Source: Cercis canadensis (lineage: Eukaryota > Streptophyta > Magnoliopsida > Fabales > Fabaceae). From it: a stretch of 64,000 bases of DNA. The notes below the pieces were generated by a model. The model searched no databases and was not told the DNA's origin. It saw nothing but the letters and a program-made list of their open reading frames with translations. Where the stretch lies: positions 215,056 through 279,055 of the forward strand of contig QAOA01003028.1 in the NCBI GenBank assembly GCA_003255065.1. Reading direction: 5' to 3'. Shown here piece after piece: positions 1 through 11,482 of this stretch (its first letter is position 1; each line of letters starts with the position of its first letter). The translations under genes and the position numbers were made by a program.

Positions 1-1
1 T

Positions 2-2823
2 TGGGGATTTTAATGAGGTCCTTCACAGTGGTGAGCAGTGTAGCAGGGTGGAGAGTCAGATGCGTCAGTTTAGGGATGCGGTAGATTTTTGTGAGCTACA
101 GGACCTAGGCTACCAAGGAAATTAGTTTACATGGTGCAATGGCAGAGATAATGATGTTACTATGCGTGTTAGGCTTGACAGGGCTTTTGCATCCTTGGGG
201 TGGGTGAATTTGTTCAGTTTAAACCAAGTGTATCACTTAGATGCTAGTGTCTCAGATCATTGTCCTATTATGGTGCATGCGCTTGATGCGAGTAGTATTG
301 TGCAGCGTCCTTCCAAGCATTTTCGATTTGAACAAATGTGGACTAGGCATGAGGATTGAGAGTGATGCCCCTAATGGACTAGTAGGGTCTTGTGTTCAAC
401 AAAAATTGAAAAGCACCAATGAGTGCCTGCAGGCTTGGAATGATAGCACGTTCGGGCATGTGGGTAAGCAGATAAGCAAGTTGCAAAGGGAATTAAAGTT
501 GGCAAAATCCCAGAAATCGAGCACAAATAATTTACAGAAGGTGAAAATTCTCCAGAATGCACTAAATGAAATTATTGAGAGGGAAGAGCTGATGTGGAAA
601 CAACGTTCTAGGGTTCAGTGGCTTAAGGAGGGGGATAGAAACACAAGATACTTTCATAGAAGAGCGTCCAATAGGCAAAAAAAGAACCATGTGAGACGAT
701 TGCAAGATAGTGACGGGGTCTGGCATACTAAGCAAGAAGAAATGGGTGAGATTGCTATTAATTATTTTGAAAGTATTTTCTCATCTGTTAATCCTTCTGA
801 CTTTTCTTCAATTACCAACATTGTTACTGCTAGGGTTACAGATGATATGAATGAAAGTTTACTAATGCCTTTTTCTGAGAAAGAAGTAAAGGAAGCAGTA
901 TTCCAGATGACTGCCACAAAGGCCCCGGGACCTGACGGTTTTCCGGCTTTATTTTATCAGAGATATTAGAGTGTTGTAGGTTTTGATGTTGTGTCTGTAG
1001 TGCTGGGTTTCTTGAATAATGGGATTCTGATTGATGATATTAACTACACACACATTGTTCTTATTCCAAAAACAAATAAGCCATCGAATATGACCCAATT
1101 TCGCCCTATCAATTTATGTAATGTACTCTACAAGATTGTCTCCAAAGTGTTAGCTAACAGGCTTAAGCTGGTTCTCCCAGATGTGGTTTCTTTGAACCAA
1201 AGCGCGTTCGTACCAAATCGCCAAATTACGGATAATGTGATGGTTGCATACGAGCTCTTACATGCTCTAAAAAATAAGCGCTCTGGGAAGGAAGGTTATA
1301 TGGCCCTAAAGCTTGACATGAGTAAGGCTTATGATTGGGTAGAGTGGGGTTTTTTGGAGGCTATGATGTGGAAGTTAGGTTTTGCGGAAAGGTGGTCGTG
1401 TATATCTACAGTCTCATACTCTGTAATTCTAAATGGTATACAACATGGGTTATTTTTGCCTAATCGGGGCCTTCGTCAAGGTGATCCTTTGTCCCCCTAT
1501 CTGTTTGTGCTATGTGCAGAGGGATTGAGTGCTTTATTTCATGATGCGGAGGCTAACGAAGCACTTGTCGGGGTCAAGGTTTGCAGGTTAGCACCTTCGG
1601 TATGCCACTTATTTTTTGCAGATGATAGTTTAATTTTTGTTCGGGCTTCTGTGGCGGAAAGCATTGAAATTCAGGGTATTTTGGTTGATTATGAACAGTG
1701 CTCAGGTCAAAAAATTAATGTGGATAAATTTGCTATTTTCTTTAGTCCTAACTGTCGGAACTTGGATAGAAATTGTATTATGCAGATTCTGGGAATAAAT
1801 TCGGTGGCCTTTAATGAGAAATACCTTGGGTTACCTACCATGGTGGGTAGAAATAAAAATTTCTTCTTTCAACCGTTGAAAGAGAGTGTGTGGAAGAGAC
1901 TACAAGGGTGGAGAGAAAAGCTTCTCTCTAAGGCGGGTAAGGAGATTTTGATCAATGCTATTGCTCTTTCTATTCCTACATACACCATGAGCTATTTTCA
2001 GTTATCTAAGACTCTTTGCTATGAGTTAAACCAACTTATGGCAAAATTCTGGTGGGGTAGTACCTCAGAGGCTTCCAAAATGCACTGGGTGAGTTGGGAA
2101 AAGATGGCTATTCCTAAAAAATATGGGGGTTTGGGTTTTTGGAATTTGGAGGATTTCAATCTTGTCATGGTTGCTAAACAGGGTTGGCGAATTCTTCAAT
2201 ATCCGGAATCATTACTAGCTCGTATTTTAAAAGCACGTTATTTCCTGGGGTCAAGCCTCTTGGATGCGTCATTAGGCAATAACCCATCTTATACGTGGCG
2301 GAGTGTTAGAGCTGGCTTTCCTGTGCTTAAACAAGGACTGTTGTTTTGTATAGGGAATGGTGAGACTGTGGTGATGGGCAGTGATCCTTGGATCCCAAGA
2401 GATGGAGACTGTTGTGTGCAATCTTTGTTGCCAGAAGAGTTTTCAGTGCTCCCAGTAAGTGTGCTGTTTCAACAGGATACCAGGGCATGGGATGTGAATT
2501 TTGTGTACTCAGTTTTTAATGCAGAGGAAGCTAGACTAGTGTGTGGTATACCACTGAGTGACAGGAATTTTTGTGACTCTGTCTATTGGAAGTTCACAAG
2601 GGACGGAGTCTTCTTGGTAAAATCTGCATATGGCTTGTTAGTTAAAGAAAAGTGTCGTACGTCCAATAGTCACATGCATGCTGTATGGAGTAAGGTGTGG
2701 AAATTAAATTTGCCAAATAAATACCGGCATTTTCTGTGGCGTTGTTGCAAAAATATTTTACCCACCACACATGCTTTGACAAACCGAGGTCTTGATATAC
2801 CCAATCTTTGTGGACTTGTTTAG
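2..2823 (+). pseudogene. LINE ORF2: endonuclease and reverse transcriptase, broken
   Basis: ORF2 nicks the target DNA and copies the element RNA from the nick. The apurinic-type endonuclease reads GDFNEV at bases 3-20 and SDHCP at 252-266, both L1 endonuclease signatures. The reverse transcriptase follows, with the plant L1 sequence FRPINLCNVLYKI near 1100 and the catalytic FADD at about 1612-1626. The segment that usually reads AYDRVEW reads AYDWVEW here, a likely damaging change. Breaks include TAG near 124, a frame change near 355, TAG at 967-969 and a frame change near 2818 inside the zf-RVT zinc-ribbon region, after which the CxxC/H/C-P pattern continues in another frame. About 130 codons of the amino end are missing outside the window. 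Confidence 0.92.
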
Positions 2824-2987
2824 AGCAACAAGAAACATTGTTACATGCCCTCTTCCTTTGCCCTGAAGTGCGTGAGGTGTAGGAGTCCTTGGAGGTGGAT
2901 TTTGGGATGAATGCTATAGGAATGGAAGGCTTTATTGACTGGTTTATGAGAGAGGTACAGAACTGGGATGAATGCTAACTGGTACTG

Positions 2988-3659
2988 ATGGTGCTGGGTA
3001 GTTACTCTTTATGGCAACGCCGTAATGCAATTAGAGTGGGCAAATCTGTTTTGCCTATTCATCTAGTTTGGCATAGCATTTGTTCACTCTGGGAGGAAAT
3101 AAAGGGAGGAAAGGTGGTGCAACCTGTGGGTCCGCAAAGGCAACCATCACGTGGGGTGCCTTCAGCTGCTCCATCTATTGTTGATGCTGATGCTGGTGCT
3201 GCTGTGCTAAAAATTAGTGTTGATGCTGCCTTGTTACCTTCGAGAATGGGTGGACTGGGGGGCATTATAAGGAATGGCGAGGGTAGGTTTGTTGCTGCAT
3301 GGTGCTGCCCTATTCCATATGCTCCACCTATTGAGGAGTTGGAGGCAATGGCCTGTAGAGAGGGACTAAAATTAGCTTTGGCTTGGGGTATGTCCATGGC
3401 TTGCATGGAAAGTGACACTAAGGGAGTGGTGATGGCTCTTCATAGTGGGAATAAATTCCTCTCTCCATTGGGGTTTCTTTTGGAGGATACTCATGCTCTA
3501 GAAAGAGAGTTTTTATGTATTTCCTTTTGCTGGGTTCCTAGACAAGATAATTCTGTTGCTGATAGGCTAGCAAAGCATGGAGTTTCTGCTCCTCGGCTTT
3601 TGGTTTGGCATGATATGCCTCCTAGTTTTCTTTTAGATGTATTTTCATCAGATTTTTAA
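2988..3659 (+). pseudogene. RNase H tail of the LINE ORF2 (RVT_3-type)
   Basis: This 223-residue frame is the C-terminal RNase H of the same LINE, which removes RNA from the RNA:DNA hybrid in plant L1 elements. The four acidic positions of the fold can be seen: VDAA near 3213, EELEA near 3340, MESDT near 3410 and ADRLAKH near 3565. It is separated from the reverse transcriptase frame by the broken zinc-ribbon region (2824-2987), so it is a severed domain and not a separate gene. The amino end reads into the LINE linker. Domain content and orientation leave little doubt about the assignment. Confidence 0.88.
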
Positions 3660-3690
3660 TGGAAATGTCCTTTTTAGATAAAAAAAAAAA

Positions 3691-4308
3691 TTATATGTAT
3701 ATCAAATAAATCATATCATATCCAAAAGAGTTTGTACATGAAAGAAAAATAATTATAAAAGATAACCTTTCCTTTTAGCAATACTTTCAATTTCAATACT
3801 CTCTCTTGAATGTAAAAACAAATTTGTAGATAGTGTCCTGTATTATTAGAAATTTTCTTTTTTTCTTATATGACAAGATAAAATTTTAAACCCTAGATAT
3901 CCTATTATAAATTATTTAGACCTATCACTGCTCAACCTCACTTAACAAAATCATACCAATTACACAATAATTATATCTCAAATAGTAATTTGGAAGGAGA
4001 TCAATAATAGATCACATAATGCGGGTGTGGATGTGACAAAACATCAATTTGTCTTTTCTTGGATTTTATTCAGCGCACATAAATGGACCTGAATTTTCTT
4101 CCCATTTCTCAAAATATCCTTTACCAATTCAATTCATAAAAGAATGAGAATTAAATAATAAACATAAAAAAACAAAAACAAAAAGACAAAGAAAAAGGAG
4201 GGTGGAAGAGGAAGAGAACGGTACAGAGAAAGAATGGAGGGAGAAAGAAAGAAAGGGAAGACCCATTGAGAAGGAGGCAAAAAGGAAGATTCCTCAACAA
4301 TCACTTAC
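3691..4308. other. AT-rich intervening sequence, no gene recognised
   Basis: This stretch lies between the LINE poly-A tail and the splice donor of the VIM/ORTH C-terminal exon. On the minus strand it would be the start of the next intron. I looked on the minus strand for the second RING finger that follows the SRA domain in VIM/ORTH proteins and saw none. The part from 4160 to 4260 is purine-rich (GAA/GAG runs) and low in complexity. Confidence 0.5.
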
Positions 4309-4329
4309 ATCAAAATCCCATGATGGACT
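4309..4329 (-). pseudogene. VIM/ORTH pseudogene, C-terminal exon, part beyond the insertion
   Basis: Read on the minus strand across the nested insertion, the codons continue as SPSWDFD and end at the canonical donor GTAAGT (4308-4303). SPSWDFD is the expected continuation of the family text after RKE. The second copy of the GGACT target duplication is at 4325-4329. The piece is only 21 bases, but its match, frame and donor make it convincing. Confidence 0.78.
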
Positions 4330-4450
4330 TGTAAAAAGAAGGAATGGTTGAATAAAATATATTTTCTGTGTTTTACAAAGAGTAACAGTACAGAAGCTAT
4401 ATACACTAGCTATGAACCTAATCTGGTATAAAAGTTGAAATCATGCCTAT
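4330..4450 (-). repeat. Copia 3' LTR, outer part
   Basis: Matches the portion of the 5' LTR next to its primer-binding-site edge at about 96 percent by eye. It is bordered on the left by the GGACT target duplication and on the right by Athila-1. Confidence 0.9.
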
Positions 4451-5718
4451 AGAAATCAGTGTAAACTAAAGTTTAGACAAAAAACACGAGACACACACGG
4501 CCGTGTGTATACTCGTGTCTAGCCTCCAGAGGTTCCTGCTCGAGTTGATTGAAGGACACGACCAGGATAGTGAAGAACACGGTCTTGTTGGACACCGTGT
4601 TAGCCAGTCAGAGACACACTAATGAGGAACACATCATGAAGCAAAAGAGCACAGGCCATGTCAAAAGCAAACACGGCTTAGAGCAAATAAGACACAGCCG
4701 TGTGTGAAAATCAGATAAACCATTCAAGAACATGCCCTAGTCCCATAAGTGAACACAGCTCGTGTTTAGGCCGTGTTCAGGCGAGCAGAATAATGAAGCC
4801 CTAAATGCTAGAATTGTATAAAAGGGAAAGTCAGAAAAGCAATAGGGGGAGGAGCCGTCAAGGAGAAGAAGGGAGTAACGGAAGCAAGATCGGGGACGAT
4901 TACTATTCAAACTTCATCTAGTTTTCATTCTTTTACCTGACAATGAACTTGAATTATATGTTTTCTTCTAATTTAATTATGAGTAGCTAAACTGTTATTG
5001 TTAGGGGATTGATGTAGCTTATTTTTTTATAAAGTTTCAGTGTTGAATGAATTTATTCTAATACAAATCTCATTGTTGGAATAAAATTTACCTATCTTAT
5101 TGCATTTGAATGATTGGCTGCCATTTGAATAATTTGTTGACTCATGTTGATGCTAGGAATAATAATATATGAGTGTGCTCTTGTAATTTCTATCATAAAT
5201 CAGGTTAATCTAGGAATAGATAACTTAATTTGTGTGGCTTTGGATAAATTTCCTTAGAACTTAATCACCTAGACAAATTAATTGAACCAAGGAATTGGAC
5301 AATTAACTAGCATAGGGAGGATTGCTTCTCCAAGGGATTGGGATTAATCATATTCGGAAAATTGGCTAACAACAAAGGATTTGCATCTAGAGAAGATTAT
5401 TCTTCAGTGAATCAAAGATTATTTTATCTATGAAATAGTCGAAGTCAAAAGCGAGTGAAATCAACCCCTAACTTCTTTTGCTCATCATTTATCTCGTAGT
5501 TATTTACCATTTAAGTTGTTTGCTTTATTGTTCAATCTTATTTACTTAATCAATTGCCTTTACTATTTTAAGGCTGCCTTCGATCCAAAATCGTTATTCT
5601 TTCAAATAGAATCATTATTAGTGAATTCAGTAATTGCTCACGTTAATCCATAAGGACGATACTCATTCATCTCTTTACTACTTGTGTGACTCGGTACACT
5701 TACCAAAAAATCACATCA
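4451..5718 (+). repeat. Athila-1 5' LTR
   Basis: Matches 30443-31894 over its whole length apart from the outer edge and ends ...TCACATCA. The first third is dense in ACACGG/CCGTGT motifs; the remainder is AT-rich. The primer-binding site follows directly. Confidence 0.92.
4817..4824 (+). promoter_or_regulatory. Athila-1 5' LTR TATA box
   Basis: TATAAAAG downstream of the palindrome-rich U3 part. The same box stands at the equivalent place in the 3' LTR (30996-31003). Probable core promoter of the element. Confidence 0.6.
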
Positions 5719-5724
5719 AGTTTT

Positions 5725-5742
5725 TGGCGCTGTTGCCGGGGA
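5725..5742 (+). other. Athila-1 primer-binding site
   Basis: TGGCGCTGTTGCCGGGGA lies six bases inside the LTR end. Athila-group elements use TGGCGCCGTTGCCGGGGA here, complementary to aspartate tRNA; one base differs. Confidence 0.85.
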
Positions 5743-5939
5743 TTAACGGTGTTTCAGCAATAACAAAAGTAACCAATAAGGTCCTAGTTTGAACTTTTAT
5801 TTTCTGTTAGTTACCCTAATTCAAATAGGTTGCTGTTTGATTGATTTTCTGTCTCTCTAAACTGCTGATCTTATTCTGAATGTTGGTGTATGTGAGGTAC
5901 TCTTGATTCTAATTCATTGATTTTTTATCCTGAGATTGA

Positions 5940-6583
5940 AAAGACAGCTTAAAGACTTCGTAAGCAGGCTAGAGCAACACGACAAGCACAACCAATAATC
6001 ATGGCAGACCCAAATCAGAATCCTCCACCTCAGAACAATCACAATGGGGTGGCACAAAACCCTCTTCCTAGAACGCTTATGGACTATTCCATCCCAACAA
6101 CTGCAGGATGTGGGGAGAGTATCATTAGACCACCAGTTCAGGGCAATACCTTTGAACTAAAACTAGTTTTGCTTCATCTGGTACAGCAAAATTAGTTTGG
6201 CAGTTCTGCACTAGAAGACCCTAATGCTCATATTGCAAATATTCTACAAATATGTGATACTATGAAGCTAAATAGGGTCAGTGATGATGATACTTACAAC
6301 CTAGGGTGGCATAATCACCCAAATTTCTCTTGGGATAATCAGGGAAATCAAAGGGTTTCTAACAAACCCAATTACTCATATCAGTCACCACAACAGTCTC
6401 CTCAAGGTTCTGCTTCACAATCCCAACCTCTTGAGAAGAATCTTTCCTTGGAAAGTGCATTAGAGAAATTGACAACCCAAACCTCAGCTTTCATTCAAAA
6501 AACTGCAACTTTTATGAAGGAAACAAGGAGTGGGTTTAGAAATCAATATGTATCCATTCGAAAGTTAAAAACTCAGGTGGGAC
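5940..6583 (+). pseudogene. Athila-1 gag region, first part
   Basis: Amino-terminal gag of the Athila type. MADPNQNPPPQNNHNGVAQN is followed by the MDYSIPTTAGCG, FELK and LEDPNAHIAN segments, which match the gag of Athila-2 at 17400-17650. The sequence upstream (KTA.RLRKQARATRQAQ-like) is typical of the group. Ends at the hAT insertion. Broken fossil. Confidence 0.85.
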
Positions 6584-9500
6584 TAGGGATGGCAATTTGC
6601 CCCAGACCCGATGGGGCCCCGTTTTTTTACCCATTCGGGTATGGGTATGGGGCAGAAAAATGGGTATGGGGATGGTGATGGGTAATTTTATGGGTAATTT
6701 GATAGGGGCGGGTCTGGGGATGGGGAAGCCATGCCCCTCCCCGCCCCGCCCCGCATTGTATATAAATAAATAATATATATATATATACATCACATAAATT
6801 TTTTTTAAAAAAAATTCTTCACAAAACGGTGTCGCCTAAGGTTTTCCTAACCCTTTCTCCCTCAATCCCTCGACCTTGACCTTGAGTTCCATTTTCCCCA
6901 AACCTAAAATCCCTAAGCGTGACTACTCTCTCTCCCTTACTCCCTCTGTGGTGGCTCTGCTGGTGGCATCGTCCCTAAGCTCCATTTCTGATTCTTGCAG
7001 CTCTTGGCTTTCTACTGGTTTCCTTATTTGAAGCTTGAGATTTTTGGTTGGAGGCTCTAGAAAATCTCATTTCAAGTCAGCGATTCTCTTGGTAAAAGAA
7101 CCTCTTCCCAATCTCATTCATTTTTTTGGTTTATGTTGTGTTTGATTTTCATTCTCCAATTGTTTTCAATGAGATCCCTTTGATTTTCCATCTGGGTCCC
7201 CTGTTTGTATGGTTTCCCGCTGTCTCGCACCTCCTGCTGACTTGAGTCATGAGTGATCTCTTTCCTCGCAGGCTCATACTCACACTAGAATAGATTCTTG
7301 GTTATATTTCATATCAAGATTTGTTACTTCTTCTTACAAGAAAACTGCTATATATATATATAGTCTATGATTGCTTCTTCCTTGAGAACTTATTGTATTG
7401 TCAGCAGCATAGAATAGAAAGTAGAGAGGTTTTAGTGGGGAATTGATAAAGGCCATCCACCTGTATGAGTATGAGAGCCTGTGTTAGGCAACACAAATAA
7501 AAAACATTAATAGCTTTTTTACACGTACCAATGTACAAAGACAGTATAAACGAATATGACTATGATTCTGGTAGTATTTATTAATCAATCTATGATTAGG
7601 TCTTTTAATTAAGGTTAACTAATTGCTGAAACATGAATGTAGTGAGAAATATGATGAGGGAACATATTCTTGGTTAGTTGGTTATCTGATATATATGGAA
7701 CGTATATAGTACCCGTGTCATTAGTTGACAGAACAAAAAAAGGCCCTCTTTGGAATTCCTCCGCAACGCAAGTTTGTGTTAGTGTTTGAGTAGTAGTACT
7801 AGTAATAGAGCCAGCTAATGGGATTCTCATCTGAAATTGACACCATTCTTATATTTTACACGTCATGCTCTTCTCTCCTATACACGTATGTTGTTGGTAG
7901 CCATTATAGCAGAAATCCACTTTTCTCATTTTACACAATCTCTTTTAATCACCATTCTATTCTATTGCACAACTTTGTTGATGATTTTATCACAGCTTCA
8001 CATAAAAAAAATTCAGTACTGCAGTTTGCTGCTTTTCTTCTGCTCTGAGTGCTTCCACTGAAGAACTCTGCCTCACGTGGGAATTGCTTTTATTCTCCTT
8101 TTTGATAGATAAACTGTGATTGATTAATGAGTAGCACCAAAAAGGAGGTGAGGTGGGGGAAAATAGAAGCACAATGGTACAAATTTCAATCCAAAGAGTG
8201 GGGTTAGGTGCAAAACTTTTGAAGCTGGATAGTGCGTTACCTCACAATATAAGATTAAAATAGCATAGAATTTATTGTTTTGAATAACTTCCCTTCCAAA
8301 CTATCAACTTTTTCATCTACTTGTGTTTTGTGAGGAAAGTTTGGAATTGTTCAACTTTTTCATCTACTGTCAAGCGCATGAATGATAGATTTAATTGCTA
8401 GCATGCTTATAGTTATATTGTGTTGTGTATTGTTGTACCATGCAAGTGCTACATGCTTATGAAGTTCTTATATGCATGGTTTTAACTTTTCAACTTGTAT
8501 TAAATTTCTTATGTTACCTATTTATCTAGTGTTTGGACATTATATTTTAGTGTCACATCATATTTAATGATTTTCATCTGTTGTTGTAGTTATTTTAGCC
8601 TTTTCACGATATGGAAGAACAACAAGATAACTCCTTATCAAGAGAGGGCAGCAGTGGTCATTCTCCAATTGTGGACTCTTCTGCCAATTCTCAAAATCAA
8701 ACTTTTCAAGAGAATTCTCCTTTAATTGAAATAGGAGAAGATTTTCAACCTTCCAATGATGGAGATGGTGGTGGCACTAACAATTCAAAGAAAAGGAAAC
8801 AAGTTTCAGTTGTTTGGAACCACTTCCAAAAAAAAGTAATTAATGGAGAAGACAAGGCCATATGTAACTATTGTGGAGCAAAACTAGTGGGCAAGCCTAC
8901 AGATGGGACAAATCATCTTCGTAAGCATTATGATAGATGTCCAAGGAGGCCTTATAAAGATATAAGGCAACATATTTTGGTACAAGAGCAGAAAAAGTCT
9001 GATGGAAAATATTTCTTGAGTAATTATCATTTTGATTCTGAGAAATCAAGGAAGGATCTTGCTAACATGATTGTTGTTCATGAGTATCCACTTTCAATAG
9101 TGGAACATTGGGGGTTCAGAAAATACTCTGAAGGTCTTCAAGCATTGTTCAAGGTTCATTCAAGAAATACAGTGAAGAGTGATATTTTAAAAATATATGA
9201 AAGTGAAAAGTTGAAGAACATGGAGGTGTTAGAGAAAAATAAAAGCAGGATTGCAATAACTTCAGACTTGTGGACAGCTAGCAACCAAAAGAAAGGATTC
9301 ATGGCCATAACAGCACACTTTATTGATGATAACTGGAATATGCAAAGCCGAATTTTAAGGTATTTAAATTCTTAAATTCTTTGGTGCTTTTCTTTATTTT
9401 TTTTAAGTAGATCGTTCATGTGTTAATATGATTAATATTTGTTTTTTAGGTTTGCTTATGTACCTTGTCCACACACTTTTGAAGCACTTTCTAAAATTTT

Positions 9501-11482
9501 AATGGATTGCATGATGGATTGAAACATTGATGGAAAATTGTCTACCTTCACTTTGGATAATTGTAGCACTAATGATTCTCTTATTAGTATGCTATTGGAT
9601 AAGTTAGATTTACATTCCCTAATATTGGATGGTCAATTGTTTCATATGAGATGCTGTGCACATATCCTTAATTTGATTGTTCAAGATGGGTTAAATGTCA
9701 TTGGGGAAGGAATAGAGAGAGTTAGAAATAGTGTCTCATTTTGGACAGCAACACCTGAAAGAGAACAATCATTTAGGGAAGCAACACGCCATTGTAAAAT
9801 ATCAAGTTCCAAAAAGTTAGCTCTTGATGTTAAGACTAGATGGAATTCTACATATCTTATGTTGTCTGTGACATTGATTTATAAGGATGCTTTTGCTCGT
9901 TTGAAAAAAAAAGAGCCTTTATATAAATCTTTGCCTACTGATGAAGATTGGGAGTTAGCCCAAGAAATATGTGGGAGGTTAGAAATTTTTCATCGTGTGA
10001 CAGAGGTGTTTTCTGGGACATAATATCCTACAGCTAATCTTTTTTTTCCACTGATTTGTGAGATAAGGCTCTCTTTGCAAGCATGGGAGTCTTCTTTAAT
10101 TCCAACAATCCAACAAATGTCTTCAAAAATGATAGCTAAATTTGAGAAATATTGGTCTGTGATACATGGGATAATGGGAGTGGCAATTGTTTTAGATCCA
10201 CAATACAAGTTGAAGTTATTGGAATATTTCTTTCCCAAACTTTATGGCATGTCTGCTCCTATTGAGATTAAACGGATTCAATCTCTTTGTTACTCTTTAT
10301 TTGAAGACTATAAGTGTAAGTTTATGATGACAAATGAATCTCCAAAACAACACTTCAATGAGAGTGGATCAAAGTTTGTTGATCTTATGAAGACCAATTT
10401 ACTTGATGGTTATGATTCATTTGTGATGGATACAAGTGATTTGACAAGCAAATATGAGTTGGATCACTATTTGGAAGAGAAGGTTTTGCCAAGGACTCTA
10501 AATTTTGATATCCTAAATTGGTGGAAAACTAATGGAGTCAAATATCCAGTTTTATAGAGTCTTGCTAGGGATATTTTGGCTATCCCTATTTCTACAGTTG
10601 CCTCAGAATCTGCCTTCAGTATTAGCGGTAGATTAGTAAGTCCTCATCGCTCTAGACTTCATGAGGATACATTAGAGGCCCTTATGTGTGCTCAAAATTG
10701 GTTATTGCAAGAGAAACAAGGTAAATGCCAATTATTTTAATGTATTAGTCAATTTATTTCATTATTCAAATTTGTATATGTTCTAATTATAATTGTATGC
10801 TATTTCTTTTTTATGTGTTCTAGCTGAATTTAGAATTGGAGAAAAGAAGGGAAAACACTTTAAGTCTTATGATTCTGATTCTGATGTTGATGATGAGGTA
10901 AGTTCAAGCTTTTCTACATGTCTGTAATTGCTAATAAGTTTACTAACAAAAAGAATTTTACTTAATGTTAATTTTTTTTCTCTTTTTTTTGTTGGTTTTG
11001 TAGAATATGGAGAGTGGTTCAACTTCAACCAACATTGGAACTTCATAAATTGTACTAATTTTAATTGCTTGGAGCCTTTTGTACTTATTATGATTTCTTA
11101 TTGGCTTTTATAATTGTTTAAGAACAATTTTTATAATTTTGTTTGAATATTATTTATGTTATTGTTGTTGCTTGAGGATATTTTGAATTCTTGATGATGT
11201 TATTTGAACATTATTTATATTATCTTGTTCGATTAAACTTGAATTTTAATTAGAAATCGTGATTGATATATTATACTCGTAAATTGTGTATATTTAGAAA
11301 AATATGGTTGTATGGGTAAATGGGGCGGGGCATGGGGTAGATGGGGATTTAGTGGGGTGGGGATGGGAATGCTGAAAAATCCCCGCCGGGGATGGGTCCG
11401 GGGATGGGGCATCCCCATGCCCTTCAGGGATGGGGACGGGGACTGCTTGCCCTGCCCCATCCCCGCCCCATTGCCATCCCTA
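6584..11482 (+). mobile_element. hAT DNA transposon inserted in Athila-1 gag
   Basis: A 4899-bp element with perfect 13-bp terminal inverted repeats (TAGGGATGGCAAT at 6584-6596, its complement at 11470-11482) and an 8-bp target duplication GGTGGGAC (6576-6583 and 11483-11490), the hAT hallmark. Athila-2 holds the uninterrupted target near 18664 (CTCAGGTGGGATAGATAGC). Both ends carry G/C-rich subterminal blocks built from GGGGATGGGG-type words. One BED-finger transposase gene (8611-11048) lies inside, preceded by a 2-kb AT-rich leader. The transposase has three in-frame stops, so the copy is no longer autonomous. A relative at 59818-61981 has the same ends. Confidence 0.97.
8611..11048 (+). 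pseudogene. hAT transposase (BED zinc finger, C-terminal dimerisation domain), three stops
   Basis: Cut-and-paste transposase acting in the nucleus on the element ends. Four exons can be drawn with good sites: 8611-9359, 9450-10720, 10824-10897 and 11004-11048. The BED finger is in exon 1 (VVWNHFQKK, then CNYCGAKL, NHLRKHYDRC). A middle region resembling plant RICESLEEPER/DUF4413-type transposases follows (SRIAITSDLWTAS in exon 1; HMRCCAHILNLIVQDGL in exon 2). The dimerisation motif is ILAIPISTVASESAFSISGR near 10600. The start is the first ATG, before an acidic leader. Stops in exon 2: TGA at 9520-9522, TAA at 10021-10023, TAG at 10555-10557. I see no frameshift, so decay is mild. Confidence 0.93.

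Larger units (their letters stand above)
1..3690 (+). mobile_element. L1-type LINE (non-LTR retrotransposon), 5' end outside window
   Basis: The window opens inside the endonuclease domain and continues through reverse transcriptase, a zinc-ribbon segment and a plant-type RNase H, in the order usual for plant L1 LINEs. There are no LTRs. The element ends in an A-run at 3680-3690 just after the RNase H stop codon at 3657-3659, as expected for target-primed reverse transcription. The 5' end and the left target duplication lie before base 1, so the duplication cannot be checked. The copy is dead, with several stops and at least two frame changes, but the domains are easy to recognise, so it is of moderate age. 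It lies on the far side of the AT-rich stretch that follows the broken VIM/ORTH exon. Confidence 0.93.

Noticed and set aside
4490-4800. CRISPR-like array from repeated ACACGG words
   Set aside because: Spacing is irregular, there are no unique equal-length spacers, and the setting is a plant LTR.
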